This document shows positions 52,159 through 60,865 of a stretch of 64,000 nucleotides of DNA, one piece after another. A program made the translations under genes and the position numbers. The DNA is from Chloroflexota bacterium. GTDB taxonomy: Bacteria > Chloroflexota > Anaerolineae > UBA4142 > SHND01. Below the pieces are notes generated by a model. That model was not told the DNA's origin, searched no databases, and worked only from the letters and a program-made list of their open reading frames with translations. Within the stretch, counting starts at the first letter, position 1, and every line of letters starts with the position of its first letter. Location: NCBI GenBank assembly GCA_004295045.1, contig SHND01000019.1, positions 1 to 64,000 of the forward strand. The letters run 5' to 3'.

Positions 52159-52658
52159 AATTGATTTACGCGTTGAATAAGGAATCGCATATGCTCGACG
52201 TGGAACGCGCGGGCGATGATTTTGAAATTGAATTCAATGGCGAACGCGCGCGGGTGCAAGTAATTGCATTCGCGCCGCCGCGCATTACGTTCTCGTACAA
52301 TGGGAAAATTTTTACCGCGCGCGTGATGAGTGAGGGAAAAAAGCGCTGGGTGCATATTGACGGCGCGACGCTTGTTTTGGAACGCGTCGAGCCGAAATCG
52401 GCGCGCGCGCAAACACACGGTGCGCGTGAGGGAACGGGTTCGGGCATTGTTGTCGCACCGATGCCGGGACAAGTGCGCGGCGTTTTGGTGAATGAGGGCG
52501 ACGCGGTGAAAGCAGGACAACCGCTGATGATTTTGGAAGCGATGAAGATGGAGTTGAAAGTGAACGCGCCGCGCGAGGGCATCGTCGCGAAAATTTTTGT
52601 GACGCAAGGGCAGAGTGTGGAGCGCGAGCAAATTTTGGCGGATGTACGGAACGCGTAA
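52155..52658 (+). CDS. Biotin carboxyl carrier protein (BCCP)
   Basis: 167 residues from a GTG that overlaps the biotin carboxylase stop by 4 bp. The C-terminal biotinyl domain (about 95-165) has APMPGQVRGVLVNEGDAV, the biotinylation site LEAMKMELKV (Lys in AMKM) and the mirrored INAP-like NAPREGIV segment. The N-terminal 90 residues form a beta-rich carboxylase-specific domain. It carries CO2 between biotin carboxylase and the beta subunit. In actinobacterial AccA-type proteins these two are fused; here they are separate. Confidence 0.92.
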   Translation: MKLIYALNKESHMLDVERAGDDFEIEFNGERARVQVIAFAPPRITFSYNGKIFTARVMSEGKKRWVHIDGATLVLERVEPKSARAQTHGAREGTGSGIVVAPMPGQVRGVLVNEGDAVKAGQPLMILEAMKMELKVNAPREGIVAKIFVTQGQSVEREQILADVRNA

Positions 52659-52664
52659 GGGCAA

Positions 52665-52715
52665 AGCATTTGCATCCGCGGCGGTGGCTAGATTCCCGGT
52701 GTGCCTGCAAATGCT
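52665..52715. repeat. Palindromic element between carrier and MaoC genes
   Basis: AGCATTTGCA (52665-52674) is inverted at 52706-52715 with 31 nt between, like the element at 38332-38397 (arm core AGCATTGACA, spacer 32 nt). Confidence 0.7.
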
Positions 52716-52736
52716 CTGTCACTACCAACGCGAAAA

Positions 52737-53198
52737 ATGGCGCACGGAAAATATTTTGAGGAATTGAACGTTGGCGACAAATTTTTACACGACCAACGCC
52801 GCACGATAACGGAAATGGACAATGTGCTGTTTTGCGCGCTAACGATGAACGATCAGCCATTGCACATTGATGCAGAATTCGCAAAAGGAACACAATTCGG
52901 GCAGCGCGTGGTGAACGGAATTTTTGTGTTGGGTCTCGTTGTGGGCTTGTCGGTTAGCGGCTTGAGCGAAGGAACCATCGTGGCGAATTTGAGTTTTGAA
53001 AATGTGCAGCAGCCCAATCCCGTTTTTCACGGCGACACGATTTCGTGCGAGACGGAAATTCTCGAAAAGCGAGAATCGAGGACCAAGGGAGATAGAGGAA
53101 TTGTGCGCTTGAAACACATCGGACGCAAGCAGGATGGAATCATCGTGTGCGAGTGTGTGCGGACGGTGATGTTTTTGAAAATGCCGATTGGAGATTGA
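52737..53198 (+). CDS. MaoC-family hydratase, itaconyl/mesaconyl-CoA type
   Basis: 153 residues from the ATG at 52737. Hot-dog fold: YFEELNVGDKFLHDQRRTITEMD, then TMNDQPLHIDAEFA (catalytic Asp/His pair spacing as in MaoC hydratases), QFGQRVVNGIFVLGL and VFHGDTISCETEILEKRESR. Position between a methylcrotonyl-type carboxylase and a CitE-like lyase matches the Mycobacterium Rv2499c-Rv2498c arrangement, where the hydratase acts on itaconyl-CoA. The exact substrate is inferred. Confidence 0.85.
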   Translation: MAHGKYFEELNVGDKFLHDQRRTITEMDNVLFCALTMNDQPLHIDAEFAKGTQFGQRVVNGIFVLGLVVGLSVSGLSEGTIVANLSFENVQQPNPVFHGDTISCETEILEKRESRTKGDRGIVRLKHIGRKQDGIIVCECVRTVMFLKMPIGD

Positions 53199-53199
53199 A

Positions 53200-53234
53200 A
53201 ACAAGGAAACAAGGAAATATGGAAACAGGAGAAA
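53200..53234 (+). repeat. Heptamer array over the CitE-like gene start
   Basis: AACAAGG, AAACAAG, GAAATAT, GGAAACA, GGAGAAA. It spans the ATG at 53219, so the first residues (METGET) are repeat-encoded. Confidence 0.75.
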
Positions 53235-54103
53235 CGCGGGCGCGGCGATGTATTTTGTATGTGCCGGGCAGTGATACACGCAAGATGGAAAAGGCGGTGA
53301 CGCTCGGCGCGGATTGCATGTGTTTTGATTTGGAGGACGGCGTTGCGTGGAATCAAAAAGAAAATGCGCGTTCGCTCATCGCGCGGATGCTGCGCGAATT
53401 AGATTTTGGCGCGAGTGAAAAATGCGCGCGCATCAATGCAATTGGTTCGGGAATGGAGAGCGCGGACTTGGAAGCGATAGTGCCTGCGCGTCCTGATGCA
53501 ATTGTAATTCCAAAGGTGAATGATGCGGACCAATTGAGGTGGGTCAGCGCGGAGATTGCGAAACGAGAGACGAAAAACGAGATGGAAACGGGAACGATTG
53601 CGCTGATAGGGATGATTGAAAGCGCGCGGGGGTTGATGAATGTGCGTGAGATCGCGAGCGCGGACGCGCGTTTGCAGGCGTTGATTTTTGGAGCGGAAGA
53701 TTACGCGGCGGATGTGGGTGCGACGCGCACGCGCGAGGGGTTGGAGGTATTGTACGCGCGCAGCGCGATTGTGTCGGCGTGCGCGGCGTTCGGCTTGCAG
53801 GCGATTGATTTGCTGTACTTGGATTTTCGCGACGCAGAAGGATTGCGCGCGGAAGCAATGCGCGGCGCGCAGTTAGGCTATGCGGGAATGCAGACGATTC
53901 ATCCGAATCAAGTAGACATTGTGCAAGAGATGTTCACGCCGAGCGCGGATGAAATTGCGAACGCGCAGCGTATTGTAGATGCAGCGCGCGAACATTTTTC
54001 TCAAGGACGAGGCGCGTTTGCGTTAGATAACAAAATGGTGGATATGCCAATAATCAAGGCGGCGGAGAGAGTGTTGGCTCGGGCGGGGATGAAGAGAGAG
54101 TAG
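53219..54103 (+). CDS. HpcH/HpaI (CitE-like) acyl-CoA lyase
   Basis: 294 residues. TIM barrel of the CitE family: RCILYVPGSDTRKMEKA, CMCFDLEDGV (metal-binding Glu/Asp), ARINAIGS, VIPKVND, IGMIESARGL, LIFGAEDYAADVG and MQTIHPNQV. It cleaves or forms beta-hydroxyacyl-CoA compounds such as citramalyl-CoA or malyl-CoA. Neighbours favour a citramalyl-CoA-type lyase in leucine/itaconate degradation. A heptamer insert lies at residues 114-125. The start codon sits inside another heptamer array. Confidence 0.88.
   Translation: METGETRARRCILYVPGSDTRKMEKAVTLGADCMCFDLEDGVAWNQKENARSLIARMLRELDFGASEKCARINAIGSGMESADLEAIVPARPDAIVIPKVNDADQLRWVSAEIAKRETKNEMETGTIALIGMIESARGLMNVREIASADARLQALIFGAEDYAADVGATRTREGLEVLYARSAIVSACAAFGLQAIDLLYLDFRDAEGLRAEAMRGAQLGYAGMQTIHPNQVDIVQEMFTPSADEIANAQRIVDAAREHFSQGRGAFALDNKMVDMPIIKAAERVLARAGMKRE
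53558..53592 (+). repeat. Heptamer array inside the CitE-like gene
   Basis: GCGAAAC, GAGAGAC, GAAAAAC, GAGATGG, AAACGGG, encoding a charged linker between the barrel segments. Confidence 0.82.
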
Positions 54104-54130
54104 AGATTGGAGATTGGGTGATTGGGTGAT

Positions 54131-54200
54131 TTTTGATTTTTGATTTTTGAATTTCCAATTTCCAATTTCCAATTTTGAATTTTGAATTTTGAATTTTGAA
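54131..54200 (+). repeat. Ten-unit heptamer array before the FAD reductase gene
   Basis: TTTTGAT x2, TTTTGAA, TTTCCAA x3, TTTTGAA x4, perfectly in register, preceded by less regular ATTGGGTG copies (54103-54130). The next gene starts 8 nt after the last unit with no ribosome site. Confidence 0.95.
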
Positions 54201-54208
54201 TCCGAATT

Positions 54209-55558
54209 ATGAGCGATGAAATGCAAAGAATAAAGTACGATGCCATTATCGTCGGCGCGCGGGCGGCGGGGGCGGTGATGGCGGCATTGCTGGCGCGGGA
54301 AAATTTTCGCGTGCTGTTGGTGGACCGCGTTACGTTTCCCAAGACAACTCTGTCGTGTCCGCTTACCTTTGGAAACACCTTTGAAATTTTACAAAGAATC
54401 GGCGTGTTGGAAAAAATTCAAGCGCTTGGCGCGCCGAAATTGCGTTTGTATCAGACACAGATCGGGGATGTGCATTTGCGCGGGCGAATGTTGCCGTACG
54501 CGGGTTTTGATTACGCGTATCAGATTCGGCGCGAGCTGTATGACGAGGTAATTTTCAATCACGTCGCGCAAATGCCGAATGTGGAGACGCGTTTGGGATT
54601 CAATGTGACGGAATTGATTTGGGAAAAGGGACGCGTGGTTGGCGTGCGCGGCGCACGCTCTGCCGTGCGCGGACGCGTTGGCGGTGGCGATGAAATTGAA
54701 ATTTTCGCGGACGCGGTGATTGGCGCGGATGGGGTGTTCTCGACGATTGCGGAAAGGGTGAATGCGAAAAAATACAATGTCATCCCGGGGCACACATGCA
54801 TTTATTTTGCGTACTATGAAAATGTAAAACCTGCCGCGAGCGAACCAACGGCGACGATTTATTATGACGCGGGTGAACATTTCGCGTTCGTTACCGCAAA
54901 CAGCGACAGCGAATTGACGGTCATTTCGATTTCATTGCCTGCGACGCAATTTGAACGCGTGCGGCAAAATTACAAGAACGTACATTTCGAGTACGCGCAG
55001 AAAATTCCTGAAATGGGTGAACGGATGCGCGAGGCGAAACGCGTGACACCGGTGTACGGCGTGAGTCCGCGCGATTCATTTTATCGAGAGCCGTTTGGCA
55101 ACGGCTGGGTGCTGATTGGCGACGCGGCATATTACAAAGACCCGCTGCCGGGGCAAGGAATCCACGATGCGCTGCGCGCGGCGGAATTGGCAACCCAAGC
55201 GTTTGTGGAATATCGCGCGCAAGGTAAAACCGCGCGCGCGTGGAATGACGCGCTGCGCGTGTATCACAAAACGCGTGACCGCGAAACAAAAGCGATGTAT
55301 GAACTCACCAATTTTTACGCCGACTTGGAACGTCCGCGCACCCCGCAAGAGATGGATTTTTTCCGCGCGATCGCTTCATCGCCGAAATGGTCAAGTATCT
55401 ATGTAAGCATGTTCAACGGCGTGACGAGTGTCAAATGGTTTCAACGCCTTGATACGATGATGCGGATTTTGCTGGGATGGAAATGGGGACGGTTAAAGGC
55501 AAAACTATTTCGAGTTCCACCAATTGAGAACAAGGAACGCACAAACGCTACCGCATAA
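54209..55558 (+). CDS. FAD-dependent oxidoreductase (geranylgeranyl reductase / monooxygenase-like)
   Basis: 449 residues. Rossmann FAD site AIIVGARAAGAVMAALLA, the LVDRVTFPK strand, and the second FAD motif GNGWVLIGDAAYYKDPLPGQGI (GD box). A 10-15-residue Arg/Gly-rich insert (about 145-160) lies in the middle. It belongs to the PF01494/geranylgeranyl-reductase-like group, which hydroxylates aromatics or saturates isoprenoid chains. It follows the CitE-like gene and may belong to the same metabolic run or stand alone. Confidence 0.85.
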   Translation: MSDEMQRIKYDAIIVGARAAGAVMAALLARENFRVLLVDRVTFPKTTLSCPLTFGNTFEILQRIGVLEKIQALGAPKLRLYQTQIGDVHLRGRMLPYAGFDYAYQIRRELYDEVIFNHVAQMPNVETRLGFNVTELIWEKGRVVGVRGARSAVRGRVGGGDEIEIFADAVIGADGVFSTIAERVNAKKYNVIPGHTCIYFAYYENVKPAASEPTATIYYDAGEHFAFVTANSDSELTVISISLPATQFERVRQNYKNVHFEYAQKIPEMGERMREAKRVTPVYGVSPRDSFYREPFGNGWVLIGDAAYYKDPLPGQGIHDALRAAELATQAFVEYRAQGKTARAWNDALRVYHKTRDRETKAMYELTNFYADLERPRTPQEMDFFRAIASSPKWSSIYVSMFNGVTSVKWFQRLDTMMRILLGWKWGRLKAKLFRVPPIENKERTNATA

Positions 55559-55564
55559 GATTCG

Positions 55565-57313
55565 TTAGCGCATGATTCCCGTTTGCAAAAACGCATCGAG
55601 CGCGATTCCAATGCCAAGTACGGCGACGATGAGCGCGCCCGCAATCGGCAGGATACGCATCACAACGCCAACCCGATTGCCTTGCAAAACGCGCCCCGCG
55701 TATTTTCCCGCATAGAGTAGCACAAGCCCCGTTGCGACCAATACTCCCGCGAGCCCCAACGAAAAACCGACAATCAAAAACAATCCGTACAACACGCGTC
55801 CCAATGCAATCGCGCTCAACATGACGACCAGCGCAGAGGGACACGGCAGCAACCCGCCTGAAATTCCCAACGTCAACAAACTCCGCCACGTTGGTTTCTC
55901 GAGCGATTGGATTTCTGCGAGATGTTCCTGCGCGTGCGCGGCTGCCTCTTCCGGTGACGCGAAATCGTGAGAATGTGATGGAAAGATTGGGTGACTGGGT
56001 GATTCCAAGTGTGAATGAGTTGTACCGTCCGCGTGAGTATGAACATGCGCGCTCTCGTGTGTGTGCGAGTGCGTCACGCCCTCCGCGTGAACATGCGCGT
56101 GTTCCGTTTCGTGCTGGTGGGCGTGACCATTGGACGAGCCATTCTTGTGTGAATGAGAATGTCCATTCTCGTCCGCGTGAAAATGCGCCTTGGCTTTGTC
56201 AAACGAGGTGGTCTGCGAACGCGCGGCGCGGATTCGTTGCGCAAAGAGTTGAAAGCCGATCACCGCGACCAGCAAACCCGAAATGAAACCGAGCCATGGA
56301 AAAAGTTGTTCGGGCAAAATGTAGGCGGACAAAAAGAGGGTGGCGAACCCCAGCGCGTACACGCCTGAGGTATGCGTCAGCGTGACAACGCCGCCAAGAA
56401 AAATAGCGTGCTGCCAGTTGCCGCGCGAACCGACGAGATACGCGCCGACGACGGCTTTCCCATGTCCCGGAGAAAATGAGTGGAGAGCGCCCAAACCCAT
56501 TGCAGCGAGAAACGCGAGCAACAACACGGAGGGTGAAAGTTCTTGATTGCTTGTAATCAGCTTGCCAAATTCATCGCGCGTGCGGTCAAACGCGCCGAGC
56601 GCGCCGGTAGTGATTGGGTTGGATGGATTGACGCTGGACGCGCTTGCGCCGAGCGCGACACCAAAAATTGTCTCGCGCACATTGGGGGGATTGGTCAGGA
56701 GGTCGGCGGGATACGCGGTCAATTCTTGGCTCTGGTCTTTGGTTGGCACATTTGAATTTTCGAGCGTTATACCATCCAAACCAAGCGCGACAATTTCGCG
56801 CCAGCCAAGGCGTCCGCCAAAATTATTGTCGCGGAACTCAACGTTGTCGCCCGATGAAAAATGATGCGACGCACTGAACCACATTGTCACGCGCATTGTT
56901 TCCAATCCGCCCTGCCCCGGGAAAAATTCCGCCTGCGCGGTATCGGATTCGAGGGTGAATGGCACAGCTTGGTCATTAATTGTCAATTCGAGGTTGTCTC
57001 GCCATTGGGAAAGATTGGCGCCCAGAAATGCGCGGCGTTCCAATTCCGAAATGGTGCGGTCCGTATCGGTATCAATCTGCTGTTTGGTTTGAAACGTTGG
57101 AATCTCGGCAAAATCCAAAACATAACGTACGCGTAATTGTGCAGGGGCAACTTGCAAGCGCGCGTAATGATTTATGGTGAAATTGCCCAACGGATGAGCT
57201 GAAGCCAGAGTGGCGATAGCGAAAAAAAGGGCAAGCGCGGAACACACCGAGATAATGCGACGAAGGATGGGACGTATTCCCACAAAGAATGAATAGATAC
57301 GATCTGGTCTCAT
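55565..57313 (-). CDS. NicO/RcnA-type nickel/cobalt exporter with His-rich loop
   Basis: 582 residues from the ATG at 57313, which has AAGGA 6 nt upstream. Signal-anchor and an exported beta domain (40-215), then a NicO membrane domain (about 240-580) with LGALHSFSPGHGKAVVGAYL and GISGGLLPCPSALVVML. Between helices lies a cytoplasmic loop (about 375-470) extremely rich in His (HAHQHETEHAHVHAEG-type), typical of metal exporters. It probably exports Ni or Co. Last gene of the DUF4331-TPR-NicO run. The heptamer at 55985-56005 encodes part of the loop. Confidence 0.88.
   Translation of the reverse strand: MRPDRIYSFFVGIRPILRRIISVCSALALFFAIATLASAHPLGNFTINHYARLQVAPAQLRVRYVLDFAEIPTFQTKQQIDTDTDRTISELERRAFLGANLSQWRDNLELTINDQAVPFTLESDTAQAEFFPGQGGLETMRVTMWFSASHHFSSGDNVEFRDNNFGGRLGWREIVALGLDGITLENSNVPTKDQSQELTAYPADLLTNPPNVRETIFGVALGASASSVNPSNPITTGALGAFDRTRDEFGKLITSNQELSPSVLLLAFLAAMGLGALHSFSPGHGKAVVGAYLVGSRGNWQHAIFLGGVVTLTHTSGVYALGFATLFLSAYILPEQLFPWLGFISGLLVAVIGFQLFAQRIRAARSQTTSFDKAKAHFHADENGHSHSHKNGSSNGHAHQHETEHAHVHAEGVTHSHTHESAHVHTHADGTTHSHLESPSHPIFPSHSHDFASPEEAAAHAQEHLAEIQSLEKPTWRSLLTLGISGGLLPCPSALVVMLSAIALGRVLYGLFLIVGFSLGLAGVLVATGLVLLYAGKYAGRVLQGNRVGVVMRILPIAGALIVAVLGIGIALDAFLQTGIMR
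55985..56005 (-). repeat. Short heptamer repeat inside the NicO gene
   Basis: GATTGGG, TGACTGG, GTGATTC on the plus strand, encoding a Ser/Pro/His stretch at the end of the His-rich loop. Confidence 0.55.
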
Positions 57314-57372
57314 CACAAATCCTTCTGGAGCGATTTTCGGGTTAAACGGTTTCTCCGTTACATGCAGCAGCG

Positions 57373-58743
57373 TCAGCGCAATTCCTCTAACGTGGATTGT
57401 GCTTGGTCAGCATAGAGGATCGAAAAGTGCGGATTGATCGTTAGGGCTTGGGTGAGATAAACCCGCGCTCGGTCGCGCTGCCCTAGACGATACGCGATCA
57501 TGCCCGCGTGAAAGAGTTTGAGCGCGTCCTTGGTGCCGAGGTGCAGCGCTTGCTGTGCATAGCCTTCCGCTTTCTGATAGTCTCCTGCTTTATAGAGCGC
57601 CCACGCGAGGACATCCGCCCCGTGAATGCTGGGATGCCGTACAAACGCCGCACGCGCTTGTGTGACTGTCGCCGCGGGATTGACGTCGTGATCGGCGTTG
57701 AACAGCGCGAGCTCCATGTCCAAGTTGACGCCATTGGCTTGATACAGCTGCTGAATCGTTCGCACGAGGTCATATTGCTTTTGTGCTTGCTCTGGCTTGC
57801 CCGCACGGTCGTAGAGATCGCCAAGTGCGATGACAAATTCGGGCAGTGGGATCACTGCTGTCGCTTTTTCGTAAAGTGAGATCGCCTCATCAATTCGACC
57901 TTGCGCGGCACGCACACGACCCAATCCCGCCAAGCCGTACATATAGCCCGGCAAAATTTCCAATGCGCGCCGATATTCCAGCTCCGCCTGATCCAAGCGC
58001 CCCACATTGAAATAGAGATTCGCCAGCTGTGTGATCGTCCAAGCCCGATTCTCTAGATTCGTCCCTCCTGAGCCCACGGCGCGCTGCATCATGTCAAGCG
58101 CACCTTCTGTGTCACCATAAAGCTCGCGCAGGTACGAGATGCGCGCGTACGAGCTCAGGTCGGGACGCAAGTCCACCATGGTTTGCAAAGTTTGCGCGGC
58201 TTGCTCGTATTGTCCTAACTCGACCTGCGCGTCCGCGACCACGCCATACGCGTACGTTTTGTTGGGATTGAGCTCAATGGCGCTCTGTCCCCATTCCATC
58301 GCGGAGGAGAATTGGTGGCGCGCGAGGGCGAGCGCGCCCTGCGCACTGATCGCGGTATAGTCGCTTGGCTCCAGCTCCAAAGCGCGTTGGAGGACACCTT
58401 CAGCCTTGGAGTAATACGAGGGGTCGCCGGTCTCGCGCGCTCTCTGCAGATAGACTACGCCGAGCAAGCTGTAGGCGCGCCAATCTTGAGGGGCTGCCTT
58501 AAGACCTTGTTGCAATTGCTCCGCAAGCTCATCGGTGGACGAGCTAGCGCGGTAACGTGCGCTTGCAAAATATTCTTCAACCACATCAGAGTTGCGAACG
58601 GGCGCGCGTAAACTTGAGAACCCCCACGATGCCGCAACAATGCCGATAGCAGCGAGCAGTGTCAGGATGATGAGTCGCGCTCGCGCGTTCTTTAAATCCA
58701 ATTGCCGGGTGAAAGATGCAATCGTTGACATTACAAAGAGCAT
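57373..58743 (-). CDS. TPR-repeat membrane protein
   Basis: 456 residues from the ATG at 58743, with GGGAGGA as ribosome site. One N-terminal membrane helix (about 22-42) then about nine TPR units such as AEGVLQRALELEPSDYTAISAQ and AELEYRRALEILPGYMYGLA. It is a protein-interaction platform, probably periplasmic. It lies between a secreted DUF4331 protein and a NicO transporter on the same strand. An inverted repeat covering its ribosome site may control its translation. Confidence 0.85.
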   Translation of the reverse strand: MLFVMSTIASFTRQLDLKNARARLIILTLLAAIGIVAASWGFSSLRAPVRNSDVVEEYFASARYRASSSTDELAEQLQQGLKAAPQDWRAYSLLGVVYLQRARETGDPSYYSKAEGVLQRALELEPSDYTAISAQGALALARHQFSSAMEWGQSAIELNPNKTYAYGVVADAQVELGQYEQAAQTLQTMVDLRPDLSSYARISYLRELYGDTEGALDMMQRAVGSGGTNLENRAWTITQLANLYFNVGRLDQAELEYRRALEILPGYMYGLAGLGRVRAAQGRIDEAISLYEKATAVIPLPEFVIALGDLYDRAGKPEQAQKQYDLVRTIQQLYQANGVNLDMELALFNADHDVNPAATVTQARAAFVRHPSIHGADVLAWALYKAGDYQKAEGYAQQALHLGTKDALKLFHAGMIAYRLGQRDRARVYLTQALTINPHFSILYADQAQSTLEELR

Positions 58744-58749
58744 TGGAAA

Positions 58750-58801
58750 ATCCTCCCGCAAGTCATTGTTTTGGAGGAATGCTGGACCTTTGCGGGAGGA
58801 T
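58750..58801 (-). promoter_or_regulatory. Stem that would sequester the TPR gene ribosome site
   Basis: ATCCTCCCGCAA (58750-58761) and its exact complement at 58790-58801, with 28 nt between. On the minus-strand mRNA the downstream arm carries GGGAGGAT, the Shine-Dalgarno of the TPR gene, so the structure can hide it. It lies in the 76-bp gap after DUF4331. Confidence 0.6.
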
Positions 58802-58819
58802 CATTTTATGCGAAACGCG

Positions 58820-60205
58820 TTACGGGTTGATATGGAAGCGATTTAGCCCATCCCACGGTGAGGAGAGGAACGGGAACGTATCTGGTAGCGGCTTGTCGTT
58901 GCCATTCACGTTGTCGCCCGCGCCCGCAAAGCTGGGACCACCGACCACTTGAACTGCGATATCTGTCACGTCATCAATCGGGCGGCGACCATTGGGCCAG
59001 CCCGCGTTATCGCCCGCGAGCACCGTGAGGCGCTGCTGCGAAGCCAGCGGTACAGGCGCCACCTGCAGATTGAGCCGTAAGAGCTCCGACAGGCGATTGT
59101 CACTCGGCGCATACTTTAGCAGGATGTTCACCAGATCATCGCGCGGCGTGGCTGGTACGGGTGCGCCAAAGACCACGTTGAGTGCCGTAGCAAGACGCGG
59201 ATTCCGATAATAGTCGAGAAAGTCGCTTTCCTTTCGAGGATCAAGCGCGTTCCACCGATCCTTGTCCACGGTACCGATGATCGCTTCGTTGACCAATGGA
59301 TTCGCCAAGCGCTGCACTTGGATCCAACGTGCTTTATCCTTATCGTCGTCCCCTCCACCCAATGCGTCTTTGCCCAGAACGGTAACCCTGCGGCGACTGG
59401 TACTGGCGTACGCACCCAGTTGAGGAGACACGGTAGCATCTGGTCCTTTGCCATCTTTCGTCAACATGCTCGCCGGTATTTCGAGCGCGATGGTGTGCAC
59501 ATTAAAGCCGGAAAGCATGTCGGTACCGGGAGATCGCAAGTTGAGTGTATCAAAGACAGCGCCGAGGTCGATATAGAAGGGGTCGTCACGCTGTCCTGCG
59601 AACACGCGCACGCCGTTCCCAAGGTCATAGACGCCCTGTGCAGCCAAGGCATCATAGTCGGGCATCGTACGCGGACCAACGTTGGACGGGACAACCAGCA
59701 AGTTCGATCCAACGGTCTTGCGCTTGCGATCCTTAAACATCGTTACGCTGTACTTTTGCCGGAGCCCCAAGCCTTCAGAGCCGGCGCCATCCAGCGCTGT
59801 GATGGGAGGTAGTGCGACATAGGAGAGAAACAGTCCCAGATCCTTGTTGACCCCGCGAAATTCACTGGTGAATTGGAACTCAAAGCTAATGTCATCCTTG
59901 CCGTCCTGATTGTTGTCAATGTTGAAGGCGTAGAGTACACTGGGATCAAAGTTATAGTAGTTGGGTCCCGAGCTTGGCTCTTCACCGGGAATGACATCCA
60001 TGATCAAGACGACCTTGTCCGACTTGCCTGCCTCATAGGAGCGAAACATGAAAAAGTCGGTGATGTCGGCTTCGGGGTCCATTGCAATCAGCGGTGCCTC
60101 ACGATGGCTTGCCGCGCGCGAGGGCGCTGGTGCCAATCCGACGATTAGAATAGCGAGCGCGGCGACCAAAGCGAGAACGCTGACGATTTTGTATCTGACG
60201 TTCAT
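58820..60205 (-). CDS. Secreted DUF4331 protein
   Basis: 461 residues from the ATG at 60205, with a GGAAGGAAAA ribosome site. Signal peptide (about 1-32) then DUF4331: SHREAPLIAMDPEADITDFFMF, IDVIPGEEP-like IMDVIPGEEPSSGPNYY, DIAVQVVGG near the end. DUF4331 proteins are widespread, metal-binding-looking secreted proteins of unknown activity. First gene of the minus-strand DUF4331-TPR-NicO run. The whole three-gene run suggests a shared metal-related function, an inference from context. Confidence 0.88.
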   Translation of the reverse strand: MNVRYKIVSVLALVAALAILIVGLAPAPSRAASHREAPLIAMDPEADITDFFMFRSYEAGKSDKVVLIMDVIPGEEPSSGPNYYNFDPSVLYAFNIDNNQDGKDDISFEFQFTSEFRGVNKDLGLFLSYVALPPITALDGAGSEGLGLRQKYSVTMFKDRKRKTVGSNLLVVPSNVGPRTMPDYDALAAQGVYDLGNGVRVFAGQRDDPFYIDLGAVFDTLNLRSPGTDMLSGFNVHTIALEIPASMLTKDGKGPDATVSPQLGAYASTSRRRVTVLGKDALGGGDDDKDKARWIQVQRLANPLVNEAIIGTVDKDRWNALDPRKESDFLDYYRNPRLATALNVVFGAPVPATPRDDLVNILLKYAPSDNRLSELLRLNLQVAPVPLASQQRLTVLAGDNAGWPNGRRPIDDVTDIAVQVVGGPSFAGAGDNVNGNDKPLPDTFPFLSSPWDGLNRFHINP

Positions 60206-60850
60206 CGTAAGATTTTCCTTCCTTGAAAGTTGATACGAGCGTTGATTGGTAACTGATGTTACGCAGTCCGAAATCGCTTTAGACAGAATCAACCGGATTT
60301 TCAGTTTTTTTTCTTACGTCCTGTTCATCCCCTGGATTCTATCAAAAGGTGCGTTTTTGTAGCGTAACGTGGGTTATTAAATCTCTTTGTTGCAACATCT
60401 TGCCATGCAGATCCCCCCTTTGCGGAAGGATGGTCCCTTCCATGCACGCGTACATTGAATCCCTTGTGCATCATTAATGAACTTGCTGTGAGTGAAATTC
60501 GACTACGGGTCTTTTTCCAAGCGAGCTGGTACGCTCGGATCCCCAGGCGCTTGTTTAATGTTGCACGAGCACGAGTCGTTCGAGCATGTCATCTGCGCGC
60601 GGGAAGACGATGACATGTTTCCAATTAGGCGGTACTTGCAGCTGCGCACTTGCCGCTGTATGACGAATAGAACGCGATATCGTATTTTTCGTGGAAACAC
60701 TCTAATGCCAATTGATTGGCAAGCTGCGTAAACAGGACATGCGCGCCACCGTTTTTTCCTTTGCAGTCGGTTTGATTTTCACCCAAAACGCGACACTGCG
60801 CCAGCCCATTTTTTGCTCACTCTTTGCTCATTTCTCGCGTACGCGTTCGT
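60206..60850. other. Long intergenic region without convincing genes
   Basis: About 645 bp. Short open frames on both strands have no recognisable motifs and no consistent ribosome site. The segment contains the promoter area for the minus-strand DUF4331 gene and a T-rich stretch (about 60303-60316). No tRNA, rRNA or repeat array was found. Confidence 0.6.
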
Positions 60851-60858
60851 GCTATAAT
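60851..60858 (+). promoter_or_regulatory. Extended -10 before a possible small gene
   Basis: TGCTATAAT, with TATAAT at 60853-60858, about 7 nt before an ATG at 60866. No clear -35. Confidence 0.55.
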
Positions 60859-60865
60859 CAGCGCA

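Noticed and set aside
54131..54200. CRISPR array
   Set aside because: Unit length is 7 bp with no spacers and no cas genes nearby; this is a heptamer tandem array.
60492..60731. Short plus-strand ORF as a gene
   Set aside because: No motif, no ribosome site and no neighbour coupling; it is more likely non-coding.
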